DNA of 44,006 bases, taken from assembly GCA_903904005.1 (NCBI GenBank), contig CAIVAR010000137.1, positions 1 to 44,006 on the forward strand. The letters run 5' to 3'. Every line of letters starts with the position of its first letter. Position 1 is the stretch's first letter. The stretch is from an uncultured Anaeromyxobacter sp. GTDB taxonomy: Bacteria; Myxococcota; Myxococcia; Myxococcales; Anaeromyxobacteraceae. Positions 7,820 through 18,328 of this stretch are shown in pieces. The position numbers were made by a program, and so were the translations under genes. The notes beneath the pieces are model-generated. The model saw only the letters and a program-made list of their open reading frames with translations. It had not been told where the DNA came from and did not search any database.

Positions 7820-9862
7820 CTAGCCCGGATCGGGGGCGTCGAGGAGCGCCCGGACCCGGGCCACCAGCGTGGCCGGGGTGAAGGGCTTGGCCAGGAAGGC
7901 GATCCCCGAGTCGAGGACGCCGCTCCGGGCGATGACCTCCTGCGGGTATCCCGAGACGAAGAGGGCGCGCAGGCCGGGGCGCCGCAGCCGCAGCGCGTCG
8001 ACGAGCGCCTTCCCGCTCATCCCCGGCATGACCACGTCGGTCACCACGAGCTGCAGCGCACCGGGCTCGCCCTCGACGATCCCCAGCGCCTCCGGGCCGC
8101 TGCCGGCCACGAGCACGCGGTGGCCGGCCCCGCGCAGCGCCCGGACGGTGACCGCCCGGACGCGGGGGTCGTCCTCCACCACGAGCAGGGTCTCGGTGCC
8201 CCGCGCCGCGGCCGCCACCGGAACGGGGGGCGGGGGCGCCTCCTCCGGAGCCTTCCGGGTGCGCGGGAAGCGGATCTCGAAGGTGGTCCCCTGGCCGGGC
8301 TCGCTCTCCACCAGCACCCGCCCGCCGTTCTGGACCACGATCCCGTGGACGGTGGCGAGCCCCAGCCCGGTTCCCTTGCCGACCTCCTTGGTGGTGAAGA
8401 ACGGCTCGAAGAGCCGTTCCTGGACCTCCGGGCTCATGCCGGCGCCGGAGTCGCGGACCACCAGGTGGACCCACTGGCCGGCGGACGGGCTCGCCGCGGA
8501 GGGGCCCGGGTCGAGCACCGCGTTGCGGGTCTCGATGACGAGCTTTCCGCCCCGCGGCATGGCGTCGCGGGCGTTGGCCGCGAGGTTGAGGAGCAGCTGC
8601 TCCATCTGTCCGGGATCGCAGAGCGCGAGCCAAAGCCCCTCCTGCGCGTGGACCTCGAGCTCGATGTCCTCGCCGAGGACGCGGCGCAGGAGCCGCTCGC
8701 TGGCGCGGACCACCGTGTTGAGGTCGAGCGGGACCGGGGAGATGAGCTGCTTGCGGGCGAAGGCGAGCAGCTGGGTGGTGAAGTCCCGGGCGCGCTCGGC
8801 GGCCTCGCGGATCTGATCGGCGTCCTCGGGGTCGACGGGGCGCCCCTCGGCCTGCGCCTCCCGGATGCCCTCCGCGCAGCTCAGGATCACCGTGAGCAGG
8901 TTGTTGAAGTCGTGGGCCACCCCACCGGCGAGCCGGCCGATGCTCTCCAGCTTCTGGCTCTGGCGGAACTGCTCCTCGAGCCGTCGCTGCTCGGTGACGT
9001 CGCGGGCGTTCACCACCACCCCGCGCACGGCCGGATCGTCGAGCAGGCTGCGCCCGGAGCCCTCGATGAGCCGCCAGCTGCCGTTCCGGTGGCGGTGTCG
9101 GGCAGTCACCGGTACCGCCGATTCGCGGGAGCCCGAGTCGGCGGTGCGCTGGGCCTCCTCGAGCAGCGGGACGTCGTCGGGGTGGATGAGCCCCAGGTCC
9201 GCCAGCCGCCGTCCCAGCACCTCCTCCGACTTCCATCCCAGCGTCTCCTCGGCGCTCCGGCTCCAGTACTGGATCCGCTTGTCGGCGTCGAAGACCAGGA
9301 TCATGTCGGTGGCGTGCTCGGTCAGCGCCCGGAACCGCGCCTCGGAGGTGCGCAGCGCATCCTCCCCGTGCCGGATGGCCCGGCGCGTGAGGGTGCGGAG
9401 CAGCCCGAAGGCCAGGAGGGCGAGGGGGGCGAGGACGAGCGCCAGCAGGGCGCCCCGGACGACGATGGGGCGGAGCGATCGGGTCACCTCCACGTGACCC
9501 ACGGTGAGCCCGGCGTCGAGCACCGGCCAGGAGCGGGTCAGGTGGGGCGTGGCGACGGTGCCTCCCATCTCGGCCACCGTCGCGCCCTCCTGGTTGGTCA
9601 CGCGGCGTCGGTCGTCGGACCCCTCGCCGGGGCGCTCGGCGACCGCCTCGAGCAGCCGGACGTGCTCGTAGCGCCACATCTCGGGGTTGGCGGCGATGAT
9701 GCGGTTCACCGCCTGTGCGTCGTACTCCGCCTCGGCCTGGACGCTCCCCTCCTGGTACCGGTAGGAGAAGAGGACGTAGGCCCCGATGGGCAGCACGACG
9801 ACGGCGAGCGCCAGGAATCCGGCCAGGGCGGCCACGATGCGCGGGATGCCGGTCGGACGCAT
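7820..9862 (-). CDS. Hybrid sensor histidine kinase (PAS-HisKA-HATPase-REC)
   Basis: A 680-residue inner-membrane hybrid kinase. Two membrane segments (about 8-32 and 132-155) bracket a roughly 100-residue periplasmic sensor. A PAS domain follows (about 170-295), then a HisKA box with GRLAGGVAHDFNNLL, ATPase motifs (NLAANARDAM, DSGAGM, GKGTGLGLATVHGI), a proline-rich linker, and a C-terminal receiver with VVEDD and the phospho-acceptor in VVTDVVMPGMSG. No DNA-binding domain is attached, so phosphate must pass to another protein. Its ATG overlaps the stop of the upstream binding-protein gene as TGATG, indicating translational coupling and probably joint function. Confidence 0.9.
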   Translation of the reverse strand: MRPTGIPRIVAALAGFLALAVVVLPIGAYVLFSYRYQEGSVQAEAEYDAQAVNRIIAANPEMWRYEHVRLLEAVAERPGEGSDDRRRVTNQEGATVAEMGGTVATPHLTRSWPVLDAGLTVGHVEVTRSLRPIVVRGALLALVLAPLALLAFGLLRTLTRRAIRHGEDALRTSEARFRALTEHATDMILVFDADKRIQYWSRSAEETLGWKSEEVLGRRLADLGLIHPDDVPLLEEAQRTADSGSRESAVPVTARHRHRNGSWRLIEGSGRSLLDDPAVRGVVVNARDVTEQRRLEEQFRQSQKLESIGRLAGGVAHDFNNLLTVILSCAEGIREAQAEGRPVDPEDADQIREAAERARDFTTQLLAFARKQLISPVPLDLNTVVRASERLLRRVLGEDIELEVHAQEGLWLALCDPGQMEQLLLNLAANARDAMPRGGKLVIETRNAVLDPGPSAASPSAGQWVHLVVRDSGAGMSPEVQERLFEPFFTTKEVGKGTGLGLATVHGIVVQNGGRVLVESEPGQGTTFEIRFPRTRKAPEEAPPPPVPVAAAARGTETLLVVEDDPRVRAVTVRALRGAGHRVLVAGSGPEALGIVEGEPGALQLVVTDVVMPGMSGKALVDALRLRRPGLRALFVSGYPQEVIARSGVLDSGIAFLAKPFTPATLVARVRALLDAPDPG

Positions 9863-10755
9863 CAGTCGGCCGGGGCGAAGTCGAGGGGGAGCGCGCCCAG
9901 CTCGCGAAGGAGCGTCTGCCCGCGCGGCGAGCCGAGGAAGGCCAGGAAGTGGCGCACGCCGTCGCTGGCCGGTGCACGGAAGACCAGGTGGATCGACTTC
10001 ACGAGCGGATAGCGCCCCGAGGCGAGGTTCTCCACCGTGGGCTGGACGCCGTTCCAGTGGAGCGGCCGGAGGGGATGCGACTCGGAGCGGATCTGGAGGA
10101 GGGTGGTCGGGCCGATCGAGCCGGGCGAGCGGGCCAGCATCTCGTTGCACTCGGTGTTGGTCACCGCGACGAGCATCCCGGGACGGCCCGAGGCGGCGTC
10201 GACCGCGCCCGCGACCGCGGGCGAGATGGAGCGGAGCAGGTCGGTGTCGGCGTCGGACCGGGGCCGGAGGACGGGACGGATGCGCTGCCCATCGGGCCAG
10301 GTGAGCCGCTCCCCCTGGTAGATGGCGACGAGTTCCTCGGTGGTCAGCCCGGGGACGCCGACGCGCGGCCCCACGGCGAAGAGGAAGGGGGTCCGCGCCA
10401 CCTCGCGCGACGCGAGTCCGAGCGTCTGCTCGCCGTCCCGCAGGGGGCGCCCGCTCATCCCGAGGTCGAGCGCGCCATCGGTGACGGCCTGGATGGCGCC
10501 GGTGCTCCCCATGCTGGGAAGCACCCGCACGCGGATCCGGGCGTCCTGCGCGGTCGCCGCGTCTCCCAGCCGGGCCATGGCCGCCACGGCGCTGCCCGTG
10601 CCCCCGACGCGGACCGGCTCCATGGCCGACACGCCCGGCGCCGCCAGGGCGCAGGCGACGGCCAGCACGGCCTGGAGCGCCCACGGGGCGATGGAAGAGG
10701 GAGGTGGAATGGGGCTCGAGATGGATCGGGACGATGAAGCGCAGGATTCTGACAC
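9862..10755 (-). CDS. PstS-like periplasmic substrate-binding protein
   Basis: About 297 residues, type 2 periplasmic-binding fold. A hydrophobic signal ending APGVSA is followed by VRVGGTGSAVAAMARLGD and a VLPSMGSTGAIQAVTDGALDLGMSG segment, the ligand-site pattern of PstS-family phosphate-binding proteins. No transporter permease or ATPase is adjacent; instead the stop overlaps the start of a hybrid kinase, so it may present a ligand to that sensor. Start uncertain: the GTG at 10755 gives a long polar stretch before the signal peptide and lies only 16 nt past a terminator; no ATG exists between it and the signal. Confidence 0.72.
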   Translation of the reverse strand: MSESCASSSRSISSPIPPPSSIAPWALQAVLAVACALAAPGVSAMEPVRVGGTGSAVAAMARLGDAATAQDARIRVRVLPSMGSTGAIQAVTDGALDLGMSGRPLRDGEQTLGLASREVARTPFLFAVGPRVGVPGLTTEELVAIYQGERLTWPDGQRIRPVLRPRSDADTDLLRSISPAVAGAVDAASGRPGMLVAVTNTECNEMLARSPGSIGPTTLLQIRSESHPLRPLHWNGVQPTVENLASGRYPLVKSIHLVFRAPASDGVRHFLAFLGSPRGQTLLRELGALPLDFAPAD

Positions 10756-10770
10756 GGGCGCCACCCCCGC

Positions 10771-10805
10771 AAAAGGGGGGAACCCCGCGGCGTGGCGTCG
10801 CGGGG
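10771..10805 (-). terminator. Rho-independent-type terminator after the rnj-yajQ-rimO-esterase operon
   Basis: CCCCGCG (10783-10789) pairs perfectly with CGCGGGG (10799-10805) around a 9-nt loop. On the minus strand it is followed by a pyrimidine tract ending in TTTT (10782-10771). It lies just beyond the esterase stop at 10818. Confidence 0.6.
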
Positions 10806-10817
10806 AGGTTCGGCGCG

Positions 10818-11470
10818 TCAGCCGGCCGGGGACTCGTCGATCCGCCGGGTCAGCCACCCGGCCAGGTCGCGCAGGCTCTGCTCCGAGATCTCGTGCCCGA
10901 TCGGGTACTCGCGGTAGTCGACGCGGAGCCCCAGCGCGCCGAGGACGTCGCGCGCCTCGTGGCCGAAGGCGACCGGGACCACCGGGTCGGAGCGGCCGTG
11001 CTGCCAGAGCACCGGGAAGCCGGCGAGCCCCGGGACGGGGAGGGAGGGGACGGCGCGCCGGGTGATCCGGCCCGAGTGGGCCACGATCCCGCGGAGCATC
11101 TCCGGCCGGGCCAGGGCGCAGGCCGCGGCCATGGAGGCTCCCTGGCTGAAGCCGACGAGCCAGACGCGCGACGGGTCGGCGCCGTAGGCGAGGGCGGCCT
11201 CCCCCGCGAAGCGGAGGATCGCGTCCCGGCTCTCGACGACGTGCTGGAAGTCGATGCGCGGCGGGGATTCGCTCCAGTCGATGTCGAACCAGGAGTGGCC
11301 CATCGGCTGGGCCTCGTGCGGCGCCCGCGCCGAGACCACGACGAGCCGCGGATCGAGGAAGGGCGAGAGGCCGAAGAGGTCCTGCTCGTCGGCGCCCAGG
11401 CCGTGGAGCAGGACGGCCATCGGCGGGCGGTCCGAGGCCGTCCCGGGGGGGCGGGCGACGTGCTCGAGCG

Positions 11471-11474
<4 letters not shown>
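10818..11474 (-). CDS. Phospholipase/carboxylesterase-family alpha/beta hydrolase
   Basis: A 218-residue cytosolic serine hydrolase of the bacterial carboxylesterase/phospholipase (YpfH-like) group. The nucleophile elbow is GFSQG with S110; D163 in GRSDPVVP and H194 in PIGHEIS complete the triad, and LLHGLGADE forms the oxyanion region. The natural substrate is unknown; relatives cleave short acyl esters. Its ATG overlaps the rimO stop as ATGA, so it is the last gene of that operon, followed by a terminator. Confidence 0.85.
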
Positions 11475-12898
<1,424 letters not shown>

Positions 12899-12902
12899 GG
12901 AA

Positions 12903-13769
12903 CTAGCGCTTCTCCACCGGCGCCGGCAGCGTGCTCACGAGGGGCACGCCCATGGGGCCGACCGGGATGTAGATGACCGAGTGGTTGGGGCTGCCCACCA
13001 TGGCCTTCTGGGCCTCGATGGCCTCGTGCTGCACGTAGAGCGGGGTGAGCCGTTGCTGGATGATCTGGGTCGCCTTGGCGATGCCCTCGGCCTCGACCAC
13101 GCGCCGCTCGGCGTCCTTGCGCGCGATCTCCACCTGGGTGGAACGGGTCTCGAGGTCCTGCGACACCGCGAGCTTGTTCGAGACGGCCTGGGCCACGACG
13201 GCGGGGTACTGGAGGTTCCCCACCACCACGTTCATGATCTCGAAGGGCGAGTCCTTGGTCTTCTCCTGGGCCCAGCGGGTGAGCTCGTTGCTGATCCTGG
13301 CGATGTTCTCGTTGAGCGGGAAGGCGTCGTACTGCGCCACCGCGCCCCGGATCTCGGTCCGGAGCGGCTCCTTCAGGTAGTTGCCGAAGGCCACCTGGAC
13401 CTGGTTCGGTCCCTCGCCGAGGGTGGTGTACTGCTCGATGAACTCCTTCACCCGGTCGCCGCGCACCCGGAAGATGGTGTGGGCGCGGAAGGAGACCATC
13501 AGCTTGTCCTTCGTGAGCACGGCGTTCTCGCCGGTGAAGTCCTCGGCGTAGCTGAAGGGGGTGACCGAGACGTTCATCACGCTCACCAGCCAGGAGAGGC
13601 CGTAGCTGGTCGGGCCGGTCTGGAGCCCGACGTAGCTCGCCTTGCCCACGATGGCGCCCCGGGTGAGGTACCCGACGTAGCCGGCGGGGGTCGCGGGGTT
13701 CTTGCAGGCGGTGAGGCCGAGCAGGGAGAGGACGGCGATGAACAGGGGTGCACGGGGGCGGATTCGCAT
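12903..13769 (-). CDS. SPFH/prohibitin-domain lipoprotein
   Basis: A 288-residue protein with an SPFH (band 7/prohibitin) domain at about 30-200 and a helical stretch rich in [16 protein letters not shown], the coiled-coil signature after SPFH domains. Unusually the N-terminus is a signal peptide with lipobox LTAC, predicting a lipid-anchored periplasmic or outer-membrane form instead of a transmembrane helix. SPFH proteins assemble into membrane scaffolds. The ATG at 13769 follows GAGGAAA and is preferred; an ATG at 13784 would overlap the yajQ stop as ATGA but lacks a ribosome site. Confidence 0.82.
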   Translation of the reverse strand: MRIRPRAPLFIAVLSLLGLTACKNPATPAGYVGYLTRGAIVGKASYVGLQTGPTSYGLSWLVSVMNVSVTPFSYAEDFTGENAVLTKDKLMVSFRAHTIFRVRGDRVKEFIEQYTTLGEGPNQVQVAFGNYLKEPLRTEIRGAVAQYDAFPLNENIARISNELTRWAQEKTKDSPFEIMNVVVGNLQYPAVVAQAVSNKLAVSQDLETRSTQVEIARKDAERRVVEAEGIAKATQIIQQRLTPLYVQHEAIEAQKAMVGSPNHSVIYIPVGPMGVPLVSTLPAPVEKR

Positions 13770-13780
13770 GGTCGGTTTCC

Positions 13781-14269
13781 TCATTCGCGGAAGTTCTGGA
13801 ACTGGATGGGGATGCCCAGGTTGCCGCCCCGGATGAGGGCCATGGCCTCCTGCAGGTCGTCCCGCTTCTTGCCGGTGATGCGCACCGCCTCGCCCTGGAT
13901 GCCGGCCTGGACCTTGAGCCCCGAGCCCTTCACGAGCGCCACAATCTTCTTGGCGTCCTCCTGCTTCAAGCCCCGGCGGAGCTTCACCAGCCGCTTCACG
14001 TGGCCGCCGGCGGCCGGCTCGATCGGCTGCGGGTCGAGCCCCTCGAGCGGGACGCTGCGCTTGGCGAACTTCTCCATGAGGACGGTGTAGGCCGCGTCGA
14101 CCCGGCCGTCGCTGTTGGCCTTGAGGAGGATGGCGCCGTCCTCCTGGCGCGTGACCTCCGTCGACGTCCCCTTGAAGTCGAACCGCTGCGCGATCTCCTT
14201 TCGCGCGTGCTGGAGGGCGTTCTCCACCTCCATCATGTCGAGGTCGCTCACCGCATCGAAGCTCGGCAT
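13781..14269 (-). CDS. yajQ: YajQ-family nucleotide-binding protein
   Basis: A 162-residue YajQ/DUF520 protein with the expected length and landmarks: MPSFDAVSDLDMMEVENAL at the start, RFDFKGT, the LVKLRRGLKQEDAKKI segment and a C-terminal ...RGGNLGIPIQFQNFR. Some family members bind cyclic di-GMP and act with transcription factors; others bind nucleotides or tRNA. GGAGG lies about 10 nt before the ATG. It sits 32 nt after RNase J and 11 nt before the SPFH gene. Confidence 0.92.
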   Translation of the reverse strand: MPSFDAVSDLDMMEVENALQHARKEIAQRFDFKGTSTEVTRQEDGAILLKANSDGRVDAAYTVLMEKFAKRSVPLEGLDPQPIEPAAGGHVKRLVKLRRGLKQEDAKKIVALVKGSGLKVQAGIQGEAVRITGKKRDDLQEAMALIRGGNLGIPIQFQNFRE

Positions 14270-14301
14270 CCGAAGAATCCTCCCGGCGCGTCGCGCCGCG
14301 T

Positions 14302-15954
14302 TCAGATCGACAGCACCACCACCTGCACCGCCGGCCGCCTCCCCACCTCCCGCCGGAACCAGCGCCGCACCGCGAGCGACCCCTCCCGCTCCATCGACGC
14401 CGCGTCCCGCTCTCCGGCCGGCAGGGCCAGGATCGCCCGGGAGACCTCCCCGGCCACCTCCGCCTCCCGGCCCGAAAGCCCCGCCGCGCCCCGCCCCCGG
14501 ATCTCCGGGGAGCGCACCGGCTCCCCCGTCGACCGGTCGACCAGCACCGCCACGAGCACGATCCCCAGCTCGGCGAGCCCCCTCCGGTCTCGTACCACGT
14601 CCTCCGAGACGGCGGCGAAGCCCCCGTCCCGCGCCAGGTGGACCCGTCCGGAGGGGAGGCGCTCCTCGAGCCGGCGCACCCCGCCGTCCGAGAGCTCGAG
14701 CACCTCGCCGTCGACGAGGACATGACGCCGGTCGGCCCCGAGCCCCTCGGCGGCGGCGTGTGCGGCGTGGCGGGAGAGGTGGCGCATCTCGCCGTGGATG
14801 GGGAGGAAGTGGCCGGGGCGGCAGAGGCGCACCAGCCGGCGCTGCTCCTCCTCCTGTGCGTGGCCGGAGGCGTGGAGCGCCCGGAAGTCCTCCCAGAGCA
14901 CCTCGGCGCCGCGGGCCACGAGCCCGTCCACGGTGCGGCCGATGGCGACCTCGTTCCCCGGGATGAAGCGGGAAGAGAGGAGCACCCGGTCGCCGGGGCG
15001 GACGGGGAGCCCGGAGAGCTCCCCGCGGGCGGCGCGCCCCAGCGCGCTGCGCGGCTCCCCCTGGGTCCCGGTCACGACGACGCAGGCCTCCCGCGGCCGG
15101 AGGTCGCGCGCCTCCTCGAAGGACGCGAGTTGCCCGGGGGCGAGCCGGAGGTAGCCGAGCTCCACGCCGAGCCGGACGCTCTCCTCCATCGATCGCCCCA
15201 CCGGCACGAGGCGCCGGCCGTAGGCCCGCCCCGCGTCGGCCACCTGCTGGATCCGGTGCAGGTGGGAGGAGAAGCAGGCCACCCAGATCCGTCCGGGGGC
15301 CCCTTCCATCGCTCCGTGGAGGGCCGGCCCCACCTCCGACTCGGACAGCGAGGTCCCGGGGCGGTCGGCGTTGGTGGAGTCGGAGAGGAGCAGCCGGATC
15401 CCCTCCCTCCCGAGCGCCTCGATGCGGGAGAGGTCGGTGCCCCGCCCGTCGAGCGGGGTCTCGTCGATCTTGAAATCGCCCGAGTGGTACACGAGCCCCT
15501 GGGGCGTGGCGATGGAGAGGGCGCACGCGTCCGGGATGGAGTGGGCCACGGGGACGAACTCGGCCGCGAAGGGGGAGCCCTCGCCGGGGCGGACCACCTC
15601 GCCGTCCCGCACCTCGCGCAGGTCGGCCCGGACGCCCGCCTCCTCGAGGCGGGGGCGCAAGAGCGCGAGCGCGAGGCGGGGCCCGTAGACCGGCACCGGC
15701 ACGTCTCGCAGCAGGAGCGGCAGCGCCCCCAGGTGGTCCTCGTGCCCGTGGGTGAGGAGCACCGCGCCCACCCGGTCGCGCCGCTCCCGGAGCCAGGAGA
15801 GGTCGGGGGAGATGGCCTCCACGCCGAAGGGCTCGGCCGGGAAGAGCAGGCCGCAGTCGACGACGGCGATGCGCTCCTCGCACTCCAGCGCGAGGCAGTT
15901 CATGCCGATCTCGCCGAGGCCGCCGAGGGCGGCGATGCGGACGGGGGAGGCCAT
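14302..15954 (-). CDS. rnj: Ribonuclease J-type metallo-beta-lactamase nuclease
   Basis: A 550-residue RNA exo/endonuclease of the RNase J family, acting in mRNA decay and rRNA maturation. The metallo-beta-lactamase core has LTHGHEDHLGALP (zinc ligands), HSGDFKID and a beta-CASP domain with SDSTNAD; the late ligand region is PIHGEMRHLSRHA. A C-terminal domain follows. It heads the minus-strand operon. The ATG at 15954 has no spaced Shine-Dalgarno and a TAGATT element 6 nt upstream. Confidence 0.92.
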   Translation of the reverse strand: MASPVRIAALGGLGEIGMNCLALECEERIAVVDCGLLFPAEPFGVEAISPDLSWLRERRDRVGAVLLTHGHEDHLGALPLLLRDVPVPVYGPRLALALLRPRLEEAGVRADLREVRDGEVVRPGEGSPFAAEFVPVAHSIPDACALSIATPQGLVYHSGDFKIDETPLDGRGTDLSRIEALGREGIRLLLSDSTNADRPGTSLSESEVGPALHGAMEGAPGRIWVACFSSHLHRIQQVADAGRAYGRRLVPVGRSMEESVRLGVELGYLRLAPGQLASFEEARDLRPREACVVVTGTQGEPRSALGRAARGELSGLPVRPGDRVLLSSRFIPGNEVAIGRTVDGLVARGAEVLWEDFRALHASGHAQEEEQRRLVRLCRPGHFLPIHGEMRHLSRHAAHAAAEGLGADRRHVLVDGEVLELSDGGVRRLEERLPSGRVHLARDGGFAAVSEDVVRDRRGLAELGIVLVAVLVDRSTGEPVRSPEIRGRGAAGLSGREAEVAGEVSRAILALPAGERDAASMEREGSLAVRRWFRREVGRRPAVQVVVLSI

Positions 15955-15960
15955 CCCTTC

Positions 15961-15966
15961 AATCTA
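15961..15966 (-). promoter_or_regulatory. Possible -10 element of the RNase J operon
   Basis: Minus-strand TAGATT (15966-15961), preceded by C so that it reads CTAGATT, lies 6 nt before the ATG at 15954. No convincing -35 is visible. Confidence 0.28.
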
Positions 15967-15994
15967 GTCGGCCTTGAGGTAAGGTGCGGCCGCC

Positions 15995-18328
15995 GTGGCC
16001 GAAGATCCCATCCTCGACCCCCTGAACGACGCCCAGCGGGAGGCGGTCCTGCACGGAGACGGCCCGTTGCTGGTCCTCGCCGGGGCCGGTTCCGGCAAGA
16101 CCCGCGTCATCGTGCACCGCATCGCCCACCTGATCCGGGGGCGCGGGATCGCGCCCTGGCACGTGCTCGCCGTCACCTTCACCAACAAGGCGGCCGGCGA
16201 GATGCGGGAGCGGCTCGCCGACCTGCTCGGACTCGAGGGGGCCGACGCCTGGGTCCAGACCTTCCACGCCTTCGGCGCCCGCTTCCTGCGCCGGGAGGCG
16301 GCGCGGGCCGGCCTGCCGCCCTCCTTCGCCATCTACGACGACGACGACCAGAAGCGGCTCGTCAAGCGCATCCTCGGCGACATGGGCATCTCCGACGACG
16401 GCCGCTTCGGGCCGCGCGACGTGCTCTCCCGCATCGACCGCTGGAAGAACCTGGGCCATTCCCCCTCCTCGGTGCGCTTCGAGGACCACGACGTGGAGAC
16501 CGAGCGGAGCCTGGAGGTCTGGCGCCGCTACGAGAAGGCGCTGGCCCGGGCCGGCGCGGTCGACTTCGGGGACCTCCTCCTGCGTCCGGCCCAGCTCCTC
16601 GACGCCGACCCCGAGCTGCGGGCCCGCTGGTCGACCCGCTTCCGCCACGTGCTCGTCGACGAGTTCCAGGACACCAATCCCGCCCAGTACCGGCTGCTGC
16701 GGCTGCTCTGCGGAGAGCGGCGGAACGTCTGCGTGGTGGGGGACGACGATCAGGCCATCTACCGCTGGCGGGGCGCCGACGTCGGCAACATCCTCGACTT
16801 CGACAAGGACTTCCCGGGCACCGGCGTCGTCAAGCTGGAGCAGAACTACCGCTCCACCGCCAACGTGCTCGCCGCCGCCCACGCGGTGATCTCGCGGGCC
16901 ACCCGCCGCCGGGAGAAGAAGCTCTGGACCACGCGGGAGGCGGGGGCGCCGCTCGCGCTGCTGGTGGCCCAGGACGAGCACGAGGAGGCGCAGCGCATCG
17001 CCGCCGCGGTGGAGGCCGAGCGCCACCGGGGAACGCGCGGCGACGAGATCGCCGTGCTGTACCGGGTGAACGCGCAGTCGCGCCCCATCGAGGCCGCGCT
17101 GCGGGCGGCCCGGGTCCCCTACGTCATCGTCCGGGGCACGAGCTTCTACGAGCGGGCCGAGGTCCGCGACGCCGCGGCCTGGCTGCGCCTCGCGCTGAAT
17201 CCGTCCTCCGACATCGACCTGCTGCGGGTGGTGAACCGCCCGGCCCGGGGCATCGGCGAGAAGACCATCGAGCGGCTGCAGGCCTTCGCGGCGGCGAGCG
17301 GGCTCACCCTCTTCGAGGCGGTGGGGCGGCGGGACGAGATCGACGACCTCAAGACCGCGGCGCGCCGCAACCTGGGCGAGTTCCACGAGGTGGTGGCCGG
17401 CCTCCACCGCGACCTCCCGGGCCTGGAGGCGGGCGCTGCCGTGCAGGAGGCCGTGACACGAAGCGGATTGATCGAGCGGCTCCGCGCCGAGGGGACCGAC
17501 GAGGCCGCCGACAAGGTGGAGAACCTGCTCGAGCTGGTGGCGGCGGCCCGGGAATTCGACGAGGCGCTGGCCGTGGAGCGGCCGTCGCGGGATCCGGAGG
17601 AGGTGCTCCCGCCGCCGCTGGCCCGCTTCCTCGAGCAGATCGCCCTCATCGGCGACGCCGACGGGCCGACGCCGGAGGGGCGGGTGGCGCTCATGACGCT
17701 CCACGCGGCCAAGGGGCTCGAGTTCGAGGTGGTCTTCGTCGCCGGGATGGAGGAGGGGATGCTGCCGTACGAGCGCCCCTGGCGGCGCGACACCGTCGAC
17801 GACGGGGAGCGCTCGGCCGAGCTCGACGAGGAGCGGCGCCTCTGCTACGTCGGCATGACCCGCGCGAAGTCGCGGCTCGTGCTCTCGCTGGCCCGCCGCC
17901 GCATGGCCTACGGCGACGCCGGCCCGAGCTGGCGGGAGCGCGAGCCCTCCCGTTTCCTCGGCGACCTTCCGCCCGAGCTCTTCGGCCTGCCCTCCCGGCC
18001 GCCGCCCCGCCCCGCGCCGACCGCCCCGGTGGTCCGACGCCACCCCGGCGCGCTGCCCGGCGAGCCGGTCATCGAGTACGACCAGCAGGCGGCGCCTCCG
18101 GCGGCGCCCAGGAGCCATCCGGCAGGGCAGACCGTCGACTACTCCTTCGACCAGCGGCCGGAGGAGGGGAGGGCGCCCTTCGCGCCAGGCGACCGGGTGG
18201 CGCACCCCACCCTCGGCGAGGGGCTGGTGCGCGGCTGCGACGGCACCGGTCCGCAGGCCAAGGTGACGGTCGTCTTCCCGGGGATCGGGGAGAAGCGCGT
18301 GATCGCGAAGTTCCTGCGGCGAAGCTAG
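15995..18328 (+). CDS. UvrD/PcrA-type superfamily 1 DNA helicase
   Basis: A 777-residue 3'-5' DNA helicase for repair and clearing of DNA-protein complexes. All motifs are present in order: LAGAGSGKT (I), VDEFQDTN (II), GDDDQAIYRWRGA (III), LEQNYRS (IV), MTLHAAKGLEFEVVFVAG (V), EERRLCYVGMTRAK (VI). The last about 50 residues (FAPGDRVAHPTLGEGLV...) are the Tudor-like PcrA/UvrD tail that contacts RNA polymerase. The start is a GTG at 15995 with a good TGAGGTAAGG upstream. The stop is shared as CTAG with the convergent HNH gene. Confidence 0.93.
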   Translation: MAEDPILDPLNDAQREAVLHGDGPLLVLAGAGSGKTRVIVHRIAHLIRGRGIAPWHVLAVTFTNKAAGEMRERLADLLGLEGADAWVQTFHAFGARFLRREAARAGLPPSFAIYDDDDQKRLVKRILGDMGISDDGRFGPRDVLSRIDRWKNLGHSPSSVRFEDHDVETERSLEVWRRYEKALARAGAVDFGDLLLRPAQLLDADPELRARWSTRFRHVLVDEFQDTNPAQYRLLRLLCGERRNVCVVGDDDQAIYRWRGADVGNILDFDKDFPGTGVVKLEQNYRSTANVLAAAHAVISRATRRREKKLWTTREAGAPLALLVAQDEHEEAQRIAAAVEAERHRGTRGDEIAVLYRVNAQSRPIEAALRAARVPYVIVRGTSFYERAEVRDAAAWLRLALNPSSDIDLLRVVNRPARGIGEKTIERLQAFAAASGLTLFEAVGRRDEIDDLKTAARRNLGEFHEVVAGLHRDLPGLEAGAAVQEAVTRSGLIERLRAEGTDEAADKVENLLELVAAAREFDEALAVERPSRDPEEVLPPPLARFLEQIALIGDADGPTPEGRVALMTLHAAKGLEFEVVFVAGMEEGMLPYERPWRRDTVDDGERSAELDEERRLCYVGMTRAKSRLVLSLARRRMAYGDAGPSWREREPSRFLGDLPPELFGLPSRPPPRPAPTAPVVRRHPGALPGEPVIEYDQQAAPPAAPRSHPAGQTVDYSFDQRPEEGRAPFAPGDRVAHPTLGEGLVRGCDGTGPQAKVTVVFPGIGEKRVIAKFLRRS

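Noticed and set aside
14285-14301. Terminator between RNase J and yajQ
   Set aside because: CGGCGCG-T-CGCGCCG is a palindrome with a one-base centre and no T-tract; a yajQ ribosome site follows directly, so it is not a convincing terminator.
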